DNA of 64,000 bases from a bacterium (GCA_026129405.1 JAHCID010000002.1:827422-891421), one strand, 5' to 3'. Counted from the first letter of the stretch, positions 16,787-25,484 are shown. A program made the numbers and translations. Notes: generated from the letters alone by a model not told the origin.

Positions 16787-17157
16787 ATGGGAGACCTGAG
16801 CTTCGGAGTCATCCAAGAGCCGTTGAATCGCCTCTGTGTCGCCACGGGGAATCTTCTTGAGCGAGAGTATCCTGCACGTCTCCGTGTCGATGGATCCGAC
16901 GCCCTTGTCACGACGCTGTTCCGCGTTGCCGTCTGGATCAGCGAGCGGTTCGGCATCTGTGCGATGTGCGGCTGCTCAACTACAGCCCTAAGCTCTCTGT
17001 CGCGATCCCTCCGCTTGCTCGCACCATTCTGGATGCGATTTTTTTCACGATCGTCTTCTTATTCGACGATCTCGCAAGCAACAGCCGCTGGTATTGGCGA
17101 AGCGGATGGAGAGAGGGCTGCGAGCACTTCCGGCGCCGGTATGAAAATCGCCTGCCG
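16787..17157 (+). pseudogene. Unknown protein with membrane-like segment, frameshifted
   Basis: The first 60 codons (MGDLSFGVIQEPLNRLCVAT and on to WISERFGIC) run in one frame. From about 16960 the sequence continues in another frame as RLLNYSPKLSVAIPPLART, then ILDAIFFTIVFLFDDL and NSRWYWRSGWREGCEHFRRR. This is coherent protein sequence across a one-base shift. A hydrophobic stretch of about 16 residues is visible. I do not recognise a named family. Base composition is much less GC-rich than the core, which agrees with acquisition. Whether the shift is real or an assembly error is open. Confidence 0.45.
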
Positions 17158-17364
17158 ACCATGGGGAGGCGTTCGACAGGATCAGGCCGGTTCCGCAATC
17201 GGAGACGCGGTGTCCAGCCGAGAAGACGCTCGACTCAGGCGGATCGAGTCGCGAGCCTACGGAACGCGGGGCCGATCGAGGGCGCTGCAAGACGGCCCAT
17301 CGACACGCTGTTGGCATGCGATCTGCTGGGCTCGCATTCGTCGAACGCAGCTATGGGAGGGCCT

Positions 17365-17772
17365 ATGCCACTCACGGGACCTGAGCTTCTCAATACACTG
17401 GCCGCTGCGGTTACCGTTTTGCAGGGAGCCCCCGTCATACTGGACGCAGTGAATGCTTCTCGGTGGTCGCTGACGGGCCTCTTTCGGGGGCGGTCGACGC
17501 CGTCTCCGATAGGGACGATGGCGGGGCCGCTGGAGAAGGTCATCCAGAACAACACGAAGAGGCTGGAGGGTCTGCTCGACAAGGCACGGCAGATCGACAG
17601 TGGTGATTACTCTGAGTTGGAGAAGGACCAGGCGCGGTTTTTCGTGGCTCGGCAAACCTGCCGGCTTCTTAAGGTGTGTGCGCCGATTAAGGATCGCATC
17701 CCGGACTATGACACGCTCGTCGAGATCTTCTGCGGCACGGCGCTCGAAGTGCTAAGTGGATCCGAGGAATAG
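17365..17772 (+). CDS. Small helical protein in tRNA-bounded insert, unknown
   Basis: A 135-residue protein with a GGGAGG site five bases before its ATG. It has an N-terminal helix (MPLTGPELLNTLAAAVTVLQ), a middle polar segment, then long charged helices (LEKVIQNNTKRLEGLLDKAR and FFVARQTCRLLKVCAPIKD). It ends 78 bases before the tRNA-Leu gene. No family recognised. Low GC and position say it belongs to the inserted segment. It follows the frameshifted gene at 16787 on the same strand and may have been its partner. Confidence 0.5.
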   Translation: MPLTGPELLNTLAAAVTVLQGAPVILDAVNASRWSLTGLFRGRSTPSPIGTMAGPLEKVIQNNTKRLEGLLDKARQIDSGDYSELEKDQARFFVARQTCRLLKVCAPIKDRIPDYDTLVEIFCGTALEVLSGSEE

Positions 17773-17792
17773 GGACAGTTTGGGGACAGGTC

Positions 17793-17830
17793 GCCCGCTG
17801 GGGCCGCCGCAGGGACGACCGCCAGCGGGC
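17793..17830 (-). terminator. Hairpin downstream of tRNA-Leu
   Basis: A 9-bp stem (GCCCGCTGG with CCAGCGGGC) and a 20-base loop lie 20 bases past the tRNA 3' end in the direction of transcription. A matching hairpin accompanies the partial tRNA copy near 16.4 kb. It probably ends the tRNA transcript. Confidence 0.5.
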
Positions 17831-17850
17831 TATCTACCTGCTTTTCCTCA

Positions 17851-17934
17851 TGCCGAGGAGGGGACTCGAACCCCTACACCCTTACGGGCTGGCGATTTTG
17901 AGTCGCCCGCGTCTGCCAGTTCCGCCACCTCGGC
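17851..17934 (-). tRNA. tRNA-Leu (anticodon CAA)
   Basis: An 84-base class II tRNA on the minus strand. The acceptor stem GCCGAGG pairs with CCTCGGC, the discriminator base is A, and CCA is not encoded. The anticodon stem GGCGA/TCGCC holds the loop CTCAAAA, giving anticodon CAA for UUG codons. A long variable arm and a T-arm with GGGTTCGAGTCCC are present. All features are those of a functional tRNA-Leu. Its 3' end is duplicated at 16409-16431, so it has served as an integration site. Confidence 0.95.
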
Positions 17935-17989
17935 CCGGTGGACGGGCCCTACCTAGCGGATCGGCAGCAGGGCGGCGAGCGGACCGGGC

Positions 17990-18382
17990 TCAGCTCGCCC
18001 GGCGGGCGTCGAGGTCGCAGCAGGTTGCGACCATGCTCGTCAGGCGGCCGAGGTCGCGGGGCTTGCGGAGGATCGGGGCGCCGATCAGCGACGGGAGCTC
18101 GCTGGCGGGGCGGTCGTCGCCGGTCATGACGACGACCGGGATCGAGCGCAGGCGTGCGTCGGACACCATGCGACTGTGGAGACCGGTGCCGTTCAGGCGC
18201 GGCATGTTGAGATCGATCACGACGAGACAGGGACGGTGCGTGCGCAGGGCGTCGAGTGCTTCGACGCCGTCGGCGGCGGTGCGCGGCTCGTAGCCCTCGG
18301 CGCGCATCAGCTCGGCCAGACCGTTTGCGAAGGTCGGGTCGTCGTCCACGACGAGCACGCTGTGACGATGACCGCTACGCAT
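17990..18382 (-). CDS. Single-domain response regulator (CheY-like)
   Basis: A 130-residue receiver domain with no output domain. Conserved residues are the acidic trio Asp13-15, the phosphoacceptor Asp57 (VVIDLNMP), Thr87 (VVMTGDD) and Lys107 (ILRKP). Such proteins pass a phosphoryl group within a relay or bind a partner when phosphorylated. No histidine kinase is nearby, so it is an orphan here. It ends 55 bases from the tRNA-Leu 5' end. Confidence 0.92.
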   Translation of the reverse strand: MRSGHRHSVLVVDDDPTFANGLAELMRAEGYEPRTAADGVEALDALRTHRPCLVVIDLNMPRLNGTGLHSRMVSDARLRSIPVVVMTGDDRPASELPSLIGAPILRKPRDLGRLTSMVATCCDLDARRAS

Positions 18383-18566
18383 GGCTCATCCTTTATCCCG
18401 GATGAACGGCAGTGGAAGTCCTCCAGGCTGAACGGGCGTAGCTGCCGTGCATCCGGCAGCGGGACGTCTTTCGAAGATGACTCGAGCCGCGCTGCTAGGC
18501 ACCCGATCGGTGCCGCCGGGGTGCCCGGCGCGGACGCATCGAGCGCTGCGGCAGATGCGCGGGATC

Positions 18567-19121
18567 CTACCGCGACGTCGCCGCGACGTCGGCCGTGAAC
18601 CGTGCGAGCGCACGACCCAGCGCCCGGCTCGTCGCCGCGGCGGCAGCGTCCGCGCCCTTGCCGTCGAGCGGCTCCTCTTCGGCGTAGACGCGATCGACGA
18701 GCACTTCGCCGCCGCGCACGGCGCGCAGCTGGACGTCGATCACTGCGCGCTCGCCCTGGCCGTCGCGCACGGTCTCGAGGCGCCGGACCTGGCCCTCGAC
18801 GTCGAGGTAGGTGCGGCCGTCGTCGGGGACGTGCGCGTAGTAGTCGCGCACGGTCGCGGCGACGAGGCTGCGCGGCGGTGCCGCCCAGCGGTGATACGAC
18901 GAGTAGTCGATGCGGTAGGGCGACGGGCGCACCGCCATGCGCGCGGAGCCGTAGGCGGGATCGGCGGTGAACGTGCCGACGCGGACGGGGCCCGGCATCG
19001 CGGTCGGCGCGGCAGGCTCCAGCGCGAGGACGTAGTAGCGGACGGCCGGCGTCTCGCGGGCGAGCGAGCAGCCCGAGACCAGGGCGGCGGCCAGCGCCAG
19101 CGCGACGAGGAGGCGCGTCAC
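18567..19121 (-). CDS. ABC-type transport auxiliary lipoprotein of Mla/Pqi-like system
   Basis: A 184-residue lipoprotein. The N-terminal hydrophobic segment ends in the lipobox LVSGC, so it should be lipidated and held in a membrane facing the periplasm. The remainder matches the ABC_trans_aux (PqiC/YmbA-like) pattern: YYVLALEP, VRVGTFTADPAY, an RIDYSSYHRW segment and a C-terminal amphipathic helix. Its GTG start overlaps the stop of the MCE gene by four bases. It would complete the lipid transport machine at the outer membrane side. Last gene of the operon. Confidence 0.8.
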   Translation of the reverse strand: MTRLLVALALAAALVSGCSLARETPAVRYYVLALEPAAPTAMPGPVRVGTFTADPAYGSARMAVRPSPYRIDYSSYHRWAAPPRSLVAATVRDYYAHVPDDGRTYLDVEGQVRRLETVRDGQGERAVIDVQLRAVRGGEVLVDRVYAEEEPLDGKGADAAAAATSRALGRALARFTADVAATSR

Positions 19122-20032
19122 TCGCCCACCGTGTCGGCGTCCGGACGGCGGCCGCGGAGCAGGAGCGAGGGATCGGAGCGGATCACGTCGAGCGTCTCCT
19201 CGAGCTGGGCGGTGATGCGGGTCAAGTCCGAGAGCAGGCCGCCGAGCGACCCGCCGGTCGACTGGAGCTGGGTGTTCAGCGCGCGCAGCAGGCCGCGCGA
19301 GTCGGTCACGGCGCCGTTCAGGTTCTCGATGGTCGCGTTGAGGTTCGTCAGCACGTCGCCCTGCTTGCTCTGGAAGCCGGCGAGGACGCCGTCGAGGCGG
19401 TCGGCGACGCGACCCACCTGCTTCACGAGCTGCACGAGCGACGTGCCCGTCTCCTGCTCGCGGAACTCCTCCATCGCGTTGCGCAGCTCGCGGGCGACGG
19501 CGCTGACGTCGGCGATGAGGGTGCCGAGCTTCTGGTTGTTGTCGGGCGTGAAGACGTCGTCGTCGAGCTTCGTGAGGACGCGGCTGAAACGGTCGGCGAC
19601 GTCGGTGACCCGGGCCTGGATGTCCTCGAGCGAGCCCACGTCGCCCTCGATGGTGCTGCCGAGCGGCAGCGGCTCGCCGCGGCCGCCCTCGAGCTGGACG
19701 TACTTGATGCCCGTCACCAGCGAGCCGACGAGGGCCGCACGCGTGTCGGTGCGGATCGGCGTGCCGGGCGAGACGGCGATCGCGACCGCGACCTTGGGCG
19801 GCAGGTCTTCGGTGAGATGGAGGCGTTCGACACGGCCGACGTTGACGCCCTGGAACTCGACCACCGCGCCGGGCGCGAGGCCGCTCACCGAGCGGTCGAA
19901 CTGCACCGTGTAGCGGTCGACCGTGCGGAAGACGCGCGCGCCGGCGATCCACGCCAGGCCGCCGGCCAGCACGGCGCCGGCGAACAGGACGAAGAGGCCG
20001 GTCAGGACGAGGTCGCGTCGGGTGCGTCTCAC
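19118..20032 (-). CDS. mlaD: MCE-domain substrate-binding protein (MlaD-like)
   Basis: A 304-residue protein with one N-terminal membrane helix (residues 9-30), an MCE domain (about 40-118, with VEFQGVNVGRVERLHL and GIKYVQLEGG), then a long helical region to the end. MCE proteins form hexameric rings or tubes that carry lipids across the periplasm. The helical tail of about 170 residues is longer than in E. coli MlaD and resembles tube-forming MCE proteins. Starts and stops overlap on both sides (ATGA with mlaF, GTGA with the lipoprotein). Confidence 0.92.
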   Translation of the reverse strand: MRRTRRDLVLTGLFVLFAGAVLAGGLAWIAGARVFRTVDRYTVQFDRSVSGLAPGAVVEFQGVNVGRVERLHLTEDLPPKVAVAIAVSPGTPIRTDTRAALVGSLVTGIKYVQLEGGRGEPLPLGSTIEGDVGSLEDIQARVTDVADRFSRVLTKLDDDVFTPDNNQKLGTLIADVSAVARELRNAMEEFREQETGTSLVQLVKQVGRVADRLDGVLAGFQSKQGDVLTNLNATIENLNGAVTDSRGLLRALNTQLQSTGGSLGGLLSDLTRITAQLEETLDVIRSDPSLLLRGRRPDADTVGE

Positions 20033-20826
20033 GCAGGATGCTCCAGGCTCTCCAGCAGGCTCGCCGCCGCGTCGCGCGCCGGCGCCTCGCGCCGGAAGAA
20101 GGCCTGCACGGCGGGGTGCGGATTGCGGCGGACGGTGTCGAGCGTGCCCTCGGCGATGACCCGGCCGCCGGCCAGCATGAGCGCGCGGTCGGCGATGGTC
20201 TCGATGCTGCCGAGCTCGTGCGTGACGACGACGCAGCCGATGCCGTCGTCGCGCAGGGAGAGGATCAGGTCGTCGATGCCGCGCGCCGTGACCGGATCGA
20301 GCCCCGCCGACGGCTCGTCGACGAGCAGCAGCGACGGCTCGAGCGCGAGCGCCCGCGCCATGCCGGCGCGCTTGCGCATGCCGCCCGACAGCTCCGCCGG
20401 CATCAGCCGCGCCGCCTGCGCCAGGCCGACGCGTGCGAGGCGTACGCGCGCCAGCATGTCGGCGGTGGGCTCGTCGAGCCGCCAGTGCTCCACGATGGGC
20501 AGCGCCACGTTCTCGCCCACGGTGAGCGAGTTCAGCAGCGCGGCGGCCTGGAAGGCCATGCCGACGTCGCGCAGGATCGTCTCGCGCTCGGTGTCGGACG
20601 CGGCGTGGATGTCGCGCCCGTCGATGCGCACGCGTCCCGCCGCCGGCTCGAGCAGGGCGACGATGGCCCGCAGCAGCGTGCTCTTGCCGCAGCCGCTCGC
20701 CCCGAGGACGACGAGGATCTCGCCGCGCGTGAGGCGCAGGCTGACGCCGTCGAGGACGATGCGGTCGCCGTAGCCGACGACCAGGTTCTCGACTTCGAGC
20801 AGCGGCGGAGCGGCAGGCATCGTCAT
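20029..20826 (-). CDS. mlaF: ABC transporter ATPase (MlaF-like)
   Basis: A 265-residue nucleotide-binding subunit. Walker A is GASGCGKST, the Q-loop is at FQAAALLNSLTVGENV, the signature is LSGGMRKRAGMARAL, Walker B is LLLVDEPSAGLDP, and the switch His is in VVTHEL. GGMRKR at the signature is typical of the MlaF/Mkl group. It powers lipid movement with the permease and MCE protein. The start MTMPAA overlaps the permease stop as ATGA; a second Met two codons on is an alternative. Confidence 0.95.
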   Translation of the reverse strand: MTMPAAPPLLEVENLVVGYGDRIVLDGVSLRLTRGEILVVLGASGCGKSTLLRAIVALLEPAAGRVRIDGRDIHAASDTERETILRDVGMAFQAAALLNSLTVGENVALPIVEHWRLDEPTADMLARVRLARVGLAQAARLMPAELSGGMRKRAGMARALALEPSLLLVDEPSAGLDPVTARGIDDLILSLRDDGIGCVVVTHELGSIETIADRALMLAGGRVIAEGTLDTVRRNPHPAVQAFFRREAPARDAAASLLESLEHPA

Positions 20827-21896
20827 CCGACCAGGTAGAAGAGGGCGGTGAAGCAGGCGTTGGCGATGATGCAGAGGACGATCGCGGTCACGACCGAGGC
20901 GGTGGTCGCCCGACCGACGCCCTCGGGGCCGCCGCGCACGTGCAGCCCGCGGTACGCGCCGACGAGCCCGATGATGGCGCCGAACGCGACGCTCTTCAGC
21001 AGCCCGGCCAGCACGTCCTCGGTGAACAGCGCCTTCACGGTCTGGCTGAGGTAGGCGTCGTGCGGCAGGTCGAGCGTCAGCGTGCCGACGGCGTAGCCGC
21101 CGAGGACGCCCGCGGCGGTCGACAGGACCGAGAGCAGCGGCATCGTGAGGCACAGGGCCACGAGCTTCGGCACGACGAGGAAGCGCGCGGGCCGCAGCCC
21201 CATGGTGCGCAGCGCGTCGACCTCTTCCGACACGACCATGGCGCCGAGCTCGGCGGCGATCGCCGAGCCGCTGCGGCCGGCGACGATGACCGCCGTCATG
21301 AGCGGTCCCATCTCGCGGGCCATCGACACCGCGACCAGGTTCGCGATGTAGATCTGCGCCCCGAACTGACGCAGCTGGAGCGCGCCGTTCAGCGCCAGGA
21401 CGATGCCGACGAGGAAGCTGATGAAGACCACGATGCCGGTGGCGCGCGCGCCGACCGCGGCCATCTGCGCGATCGTCAGGTCCCACTTGATGCCCTGCGC
21501 GCCGAACGGGACGAGGCCGGGAAGGACGTCGCGGATCAGGAGCAGGACGTCGCGCACGGTGCCGGCAGCGTCGAGCGCGAGCCCGCCGACCCATTCGAGG
21601 ATGGAGCGGCGGGGCGGAGCCTCGGCGGGCTCGACGATCACCGGCGGCAGCTCGGCGAGCCGGCGCCGCACCTCCTCGGCCGCGTGAGCGATGCCGATCG
21701 GCACGCCCGCCGCGCGGCCGTCGGCCACCAGCTGGAGGAGGCGCGCGGTGCCCGGCGCGTCGAGCCGCTCGACGCCGCTCAGGTCGAGCACGACCCCCGG
21801 AGCAGCGGCGGCGCGCAGCACGCGACGGCGCAGGGCGTGCCAGCCGCCGGGCGAGAGGTGCTCACGGACGGTGAGCCGCAGCGGCGCGGCGGACAT
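20823..21896 (-). CDS. mlaE: MlaE-family ABC permease with N-terminal STAS domain
   Basis: A 357-residue protein. The first 95 residues look like a STAS domain (GVVLDLSGVERLDAPGTARL is the typical strand-turn with the anion-binding loop). An MlaE permease follows with five or six membrane helices and the family sequence AVSMAREMGPLMTAVIVAGR and EVDALRTMGL. A STAS domain fused to MlaE replaces the separate MlaB of E. coli. It is the first gene of the four-gene operon. The start MSAAPL at 21896 is preferred over an Arg-rich upstream start. Confidence 0.93.
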   Translation of the reverse strand: MSAAPLRLTVREHLSPGGWHALRRRVLRAAAAPGVVLDLSGVERLDAPGTARLLQLVADGRAAGVPIGIAHAAEEVRRRLAELPPVIVEPAEAPPRRSILEWVGGLALDAAGTVRDVLLLIRDVLPGLVPFGAQGIKWDLTIAQMAAVGARATGIVVFISFLVGIVLALNGALQLRQFGAQIYIANLVAVSMAREMGPLMTAVIVAGRSGSAIAAELGAMVVSEEVDALRTMGLRPARFLVVPKLVALCLTMPLLSVLSTAAGVLGGYAVGTLTLDLPHDAYLSQTVKALFTEDVLAGLLKSVAFGAIIGLVGAYRGLHVRGGPEGVGRATTASVVTAIVLCIIANACFTALFYLVG

Positions 21897-22015
21897 CGGC
21901 GCGACCCTAACACGCGGTCCGGAACCCCTCAATTTCCCGCAAGCATGTTGCCCACGAAGGGGGCTATTCGACCCCGGGGACGCGTGCTACCGACGGGTAT
22001 CGGGAGGGATCTTCC

Positions 22016-22201
22016 GTGGTACAACGCTCGTCGTCGGCGCAACGCGAGGACGCCACCGAGCCGCTCGTCAACCTGAACGCCCGCGTCCCCAAGCACCTCT
22101 GGCGACGCGTTCGGCTGCGATGTCTCGAGGACAACCGCCTGTTGCGTTCGTTCATCACCGAGGCGCTGCTCGAGCACCTCAAGAACCGGGGAAAACGATA
22201 G
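22016..22201 (+). CDS. Small ribbon-helix-helix-like protein
   Basis: A 61-residue protein from a GTG with a GGGAGG site nine bases upstream. The core VNLNARVPKHLWRRVRLRCLEDNRLLRSFITEAL (given here as two helices after one strand) fits a ribbon-helix-helix DNA-binding fold of the Arc/CopG kind. It is not followed by a toxin gene, so an antitoxin role is not indicated. It is divergent from the Mla operon, 119 bases away, and could regulate it; that is inference. Confidence 0.5.
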   Translation: MVQRSSSAQREDATEPLVNLNARVPKHLWRRVRLRCLEDNRLLRSFITEALLEHLKNRGKR

Positions 22202-22227
22202 GCCGTGGCGCGCGGTCGCGGGACGCC

Positions 22228-22950
22228 TCAGGGCGTCCCCGACTGGCCGCCGCGGCGCTCGGCGACGAGGGCCGGCGGGATGACCTCGGGCGCCGGCCGT
22301 TCCTTGATCTTGCGCACCGACGCGTCGGCCAGCGTACGGAGCTGCGGCGTGGCGGTCTCGCGCGCGGCGATCGCCTCGAGCGCCGGGATCGCGATCGGAT
22401 CGCCGATCTCGCCCAGCGAGAAGATCGCGTTGCCGGCCAGCGGCGACTCGTTGTCGCGGGCGAGGAAGTCGAGCACCGGGCGGGTCGCGCGATCGCTGCC
22501 GATCTTGCCCAGGGAGACGAGGACGATGCGCTTGGTGGTGGCGTCCGTGTCGCGCAGGAAGAGCAGCTGCACGAGCGACGGAATCGCCTCCTCGGCGCGC
22601 ATGCTGCCCAGCGTGTCGATCGACTTGAGCCGGATGCTCGGCTCGTCGTCGGTGAGACCCTGCATCAGATAGCCGATCGCCTTCGCGCGGTCGTCGGCGA
22701 TGCCGAGCTCGCCGACGCCTTCGAGCCGCGTCGGCAGGTCCTCGTCCTGGAACTTGCGCACGGCCTCGTCGAGCTTCGCCTGCTGCGCCGCCTTGTTGGT
22801 GCCGGTGAAGCGGTCGCGCATCTGCTGGCGCCCGTCTTGCGCCGCCGGTACCTGAGCGCCGGCGAGGTGCGGCAGACCCGGAACGAGGAGCATGGCCGCC
22901 ACCAGGGCGGCGCGACGCGCGGGTGACATCGGGCGCGGAGTCTGGTCCAT
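22228..22950 (-). CDS. Secreted HEAT-repeat protein
   Basis: A 240-residue protein with a signal peptide (hydrophobic stretch about residues 10-32, cleavage near AGA). Four HEAT-like repeats follow from about residue 65 to 215 (IRLKSIDTLGSM, RIVLVSLGKIGSD, GNAIFSLGEIGDP). HEAT arrays form curved helical scaffolds for protein binding. No enzyme motif. It is divergent from the J-domain gene with about 110 bases between starts. Periplasmic adaptor is the likely role. Confidence 0.8.
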   Translation of the reverse strand: MDQTPRPMSPARRAALVAAMLLVPGLPHLAGAQVPAAQDGRQQMRDRFTGTNKAAQQAKLDEAVRKFQDEDLPTRLEGVGELGIADDRAKAIGYLMQGLTDDEPSIRLKSIDTLGSMRAEEAIPSLVQLLFLRDTDATTKRIVLVSLGKIGSDRATRPVLDFLARDNESPLAGNAIFSLGEIGDPIAIPALEAIAARETATPQLRTLADASVRKIKERPAPEVIPPALVAERRGGQSGTP

Positions 22951-23060
22951 GCCGGGGCGGTTTTCAACCGGAACCTGCGCCGTGTTTCCGTCTGCCGCGT
23001 CTTTCCGCCGTCGCCGCGATTCTGCTAGAAGCGCGCCCGCACGAGGGCGAACCCGAAGAT

Positions 23061-23921
23061 ATGTGGAACAGGCGCGCGGCGCTGGATGGGCTGTCGAGGA
23101 TACTCGACGCCGCCGGCCTCGAAGAGCTCTTCACCGGGCCCGACGACGAGGCCGCGCTCCTCTACGATCTCCTCGCCGACGTCGCCCGCGGCCGCGCCTC
23201 GAGCTGCTACTGGGAGATCTGCCGCACGGCGCGCCGGCGGGGCGTCACCCCGGAGTACGTCATCGATCGCGCGGCGGTCATGCTGGCCTCGATGGAGGAG
23301 CGCCGCCGTACCGACCTCTACCGGCTGCTCGGTGCGCCGCCGTTGGCGACGCCCGACACGCTGCGCCAGTGCTGGCTCGACTTCGCCAAGACCGGCCACC
23401 CCGACGTGGGCGGCGACGCCGGCCGCTTCCGCCTCGTGAAGGAGGCGTACGAGATCCTGCGCGATCCCGAGCGTCGGGCCGAGTACGAGCGCTTCTGGGT
23501 GCGGGCGCTCGGTCCGTTCGAGCGGGTGGCGCCGGCCGACGAGGGCGTCGCCACCGTCGTCGCGCGGCCCGCGATCCCCGCGGTCGCCGGCGAGCGCCGC
23601 GTGGTGATGGTGGTGAAGAAGCCCGCCATGCCCGCCGCCGAGACCGACCAGGCGCCCGACGGCACGCCGGCGCTGCGCCATCGCGCGGCCCGGCTGTTCG
23701 CCGCCCGCGACGTGATCGACCGCCGCATCCACCCCGTCCTCGGCGGCTCCATGGGGGGGATCGGGGCGCTGCTCTCGCGCGTCGAGGAGGCGCTGGCCCC
23801 GGTCACGCTCGAGGACATCGAGCGGCTGCGCGCCGAGGTCGAGCGCGGCATCGCCCAGCTGGAGACGGTTCGCGTCCAGCTCGACACCGTCGCCGCGATG
23901 AAGCGCACGCTCGCGGTCTGA
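23061..23921 (+). CDS. J-domain protein with internal J domain
   Basis: A 286-residue cytosolic protein with a J domain in its middle (about residues 83-147). The HPD tripeptide is His113-Pro-Asp115 and the helix after it reads RLVKEAYEILRDPERRAEY. It lacks the Gly/Phe and zinc regions of DnaJ, so it is a class III co-chaperone that would stimulate an Hsp70 on a particular client. The first 80 residues are helical and the C-terminus ends in a coiled-coil-like helix (IERLRAEVERGIAQLETVRV). The ATG at 23061 is chosen because the upstream frame is non-conserved. Confidence 0.8.
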   Translation: MWNRRAALDGLSRILDAAGLEELFTGPDDEAALLYDLLADVARGRASSCYWEICRTARRRGVTPEYVIDRAAVMLASMEERRRTDLYRLLGAPPLATPDTLRQCWLDFAKTGHPDVGGDAGRFRLVKEAYEILRDPERRAEYERFWVRALGPFERVAPADEGVATVVARPAIPAVAGERRVVMVVKKPAMPAAETDQAPDGTPALRHRAARLFAARDVIDRRIHPVLGGSMGGIGALLSRVEEALAPVTLEDIERLRAEVERGIAQLETVRVQLDTVAAMKRTLAV

Positions 23922-23929
23922 GTAGCCGC

Positions 23930-24565
23930 TCAGCGCAGCGTGAGGGGCGGGGGGGGCGTCGCCGGCGGCTCGGCGCCGCTCTCGAGGGCGACCTGCCAGG
24001 GCCCGAGGCCGGCGAGCAGCGCCGGGGCGTCGAGATGGGGCAGGGCATCGGCGGCGCCGTGCAGCCGCTCGCTGCCGTCGCGCAGCAGATTGCGCGCCCC
24101 GCGGGCGTTGCCGTGGCGCAGGTGGTGGAACGCGACGGCGATCTGGATGACGCCCTGGAGCCCGTGTCGCGCGTCGCCCGTGAGCGGCTGCCACGCCGCC
24201 TCGAGCACCTCGTGGACCTCGAAGAACAGACCCTCGGCCCAGAGCGCGGCGGCATCGTCGAGGGCTCGGTCGACGGCACCGGCGCCGGGCGACGAGGGCC
24301 GCGCGCGGCGGGCGGCGGCGGCGCGTGCCGCCCGGTGCGCGTGGGTCGCGACCGCATCCGCCCACGGCGCATGGACGTCCAGCAGCGCGGCGCTGCCCGG
24401 ATCGACGAGGTGGCCGGCGGCGAGCCGCGCCGCGACCTCGGCTGGCGGCGTCGCGTGCGGCGCCGTCAGCCAGACGAGCGCGGCGCACGCGACGTCGTCG
24501 GTCGCCGCCTCGACCGCGAGGGCGGCGAGGGCGTTGCGCAGGGGCAGGGGGAAGGCCGGGGGCAT
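23930..24565 (-). CDS. DUF309 protein
   Basis: A 211-residue protein with the DUF309 signature in its C-terminal half: GLFFEVHEVLEAAW, then GLQGVIQIAVAFHHLRHGN. Conserved Glu and His residues are aligned on two helices and suggest a metal or ligand site; no function is established for the family. The N-terminal 90 residues, Ala-rich and helical, are an extension not typical of the minimal 130-residue form. It ends eight bases from the convergent J-domain gene. It is divergent from the thioesterase gene, 28 bases between starts. Confidence 0.75.
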   Translation of the reverse strand: MPPAFPLPLRNALAALAVEAATDDVACAALVWLTAPHATPPAEVAARLAAGHLVDPGSAALLDVHAPWADAVATHAHRAARAAAARRARPSSPGAGAVDRALDDAAALWAEGLFFEVHEVLEAAWQPLTGDARHGLQGVIQIAVAFHHLRHGNARGARNLLRDGSERLHGAADALPHLDAPALLAGLGPWQVALESGAEPPATPPPPLTLR

Positions 24566-24593
24566 GGGCGGCTCTGTCGGCGTCCGGAGGTCT

Positions 24594-25475
24594 ATGCTAC
24601 CACGCCGCGGCGTCGTGGCCCACGTCTACACCGCGCGTGTCCGTGTGCGACATCACGAGGTCGACCCCTTCGGGCGGCTGACCCCGGCGAGCCTCCTGCG
24701 CCACTGCGCGCAGGTCGCGATCGACGCCAGCGCCGACGCCGGCTTCGACGCCGCCTGGTACGCCGCCGCCGGCGGCCACTGGATCGTGCGCCGCACGACG
24801 TTCGCGCGCGGCGGCGTCGCGCGCGCCGACGACGTGCTGGCGGTGCGCACCTGGGTCGAGGACTTCCGCCGCGTGCGCTCGCATCGCCGCTACGAGGTGC
24901 AGACCGACGCCGGGGTGCCGGTCGCCACGGCGCGCACCGACTGGGTCTACGTCGATCTCGCGAGCGGGCGGCCGCGACGCATCCCGGCCGCGATCGAGGA
25001 GGGGTTCGGCCACCTCGCCGAGCCCGGCCCCGCGCGCGACGCCTGGAGCGCGCCGCCGCCGCCGCCGGGCGCCGTCCGCACCGTGCAACGCGTGCGCTGG
25101 AGCGACCTCGACGCGCTCGTGCACGTCAACAACGCGGCCTGGCTCGACCTCCTCGTCGAGGCGACGCTCGAGGTGCTGGCCGGCCTCGGCTGGCCGGCGG
25201 CGCGCCTGGTCGCCGCGGGCGCGATGCCGCACGTCGTGGCGGGCGACCTCGAGTATCTCGACGCCGCTCGCCACGGCGACGAGCTCGCGACGCTCACCTG
25301 GTGTGCGGCCGCCGCCGACGGCCTCGTCGTGCACCAGGAGATGCGGCGCGGCGGCGACGGCGTGCTCGCCGTCCGGGCCGCCACCACCTGGCGCTGGCAG
25401 CACGAGCCGGCGCTCGTACCGGCGACGCCGCCGGCCGAGCTCACCGCCGCGCTCGCGCCGCTGCGCGCCGCCTGA
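24594..25475 (+). CDS. Double-hotdog acyl-CoA/ACP thioesterase-like protein
   Basis: A 293-residue protein made of two hotdog domains. The first begins RVRHHEVDPFGRLTPASLLR and the second RVRWSDLDALVHVNNAAWLD. Both show the Asp/Asn-x-x-G/N-H-x-N style catalytic loop of YbgC and FatA-type thioesterases; the second has the complete DLDALVHVNN form. Likely reaction is hydrolysis of an acyl-CoA or acyl-ACP. A GGAGG site lies only three bases before this ATG; a GTG at 24615 is an alternative. It is followed nine bases later by an SDR and probably cotranscribed with it. Confidence 0.75.
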   Translation: MLPRRGVVAHVYTARVRVRHHEVDPFGRLTPASLLRHCAQVAIDASADAGFDAAWYAAAGGHWIVRRTTFARGGVARADDVLAVRTWVEDFRRVRSHRRYEVQTDAGVPVATARTDWVYVDLASGRPRRIPAAIEEGFGHLAEPGPARDAWSAPPPPPGAVRTVQRVRWSDLDALVHVNNAAWLDLLVEATLEVLAGLGWPAARLVAAGAMPHVVAGDLEYLDAARHGDELATLTWCAAAADGLVVHQEMRRGGDGVLAVRAATTWRWQHEPALVPATPPAELTAALAPLRAA

Positions 25476-25484
25476 GAGGACGCG

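Noticed and set aside
22016..22201. Toxin-antitoxin pair at the ribbon-helix-helix gene
   Set aside because: No toxin-like gene lies on either side; the next genes are the Mla permease and a HEAT protein.
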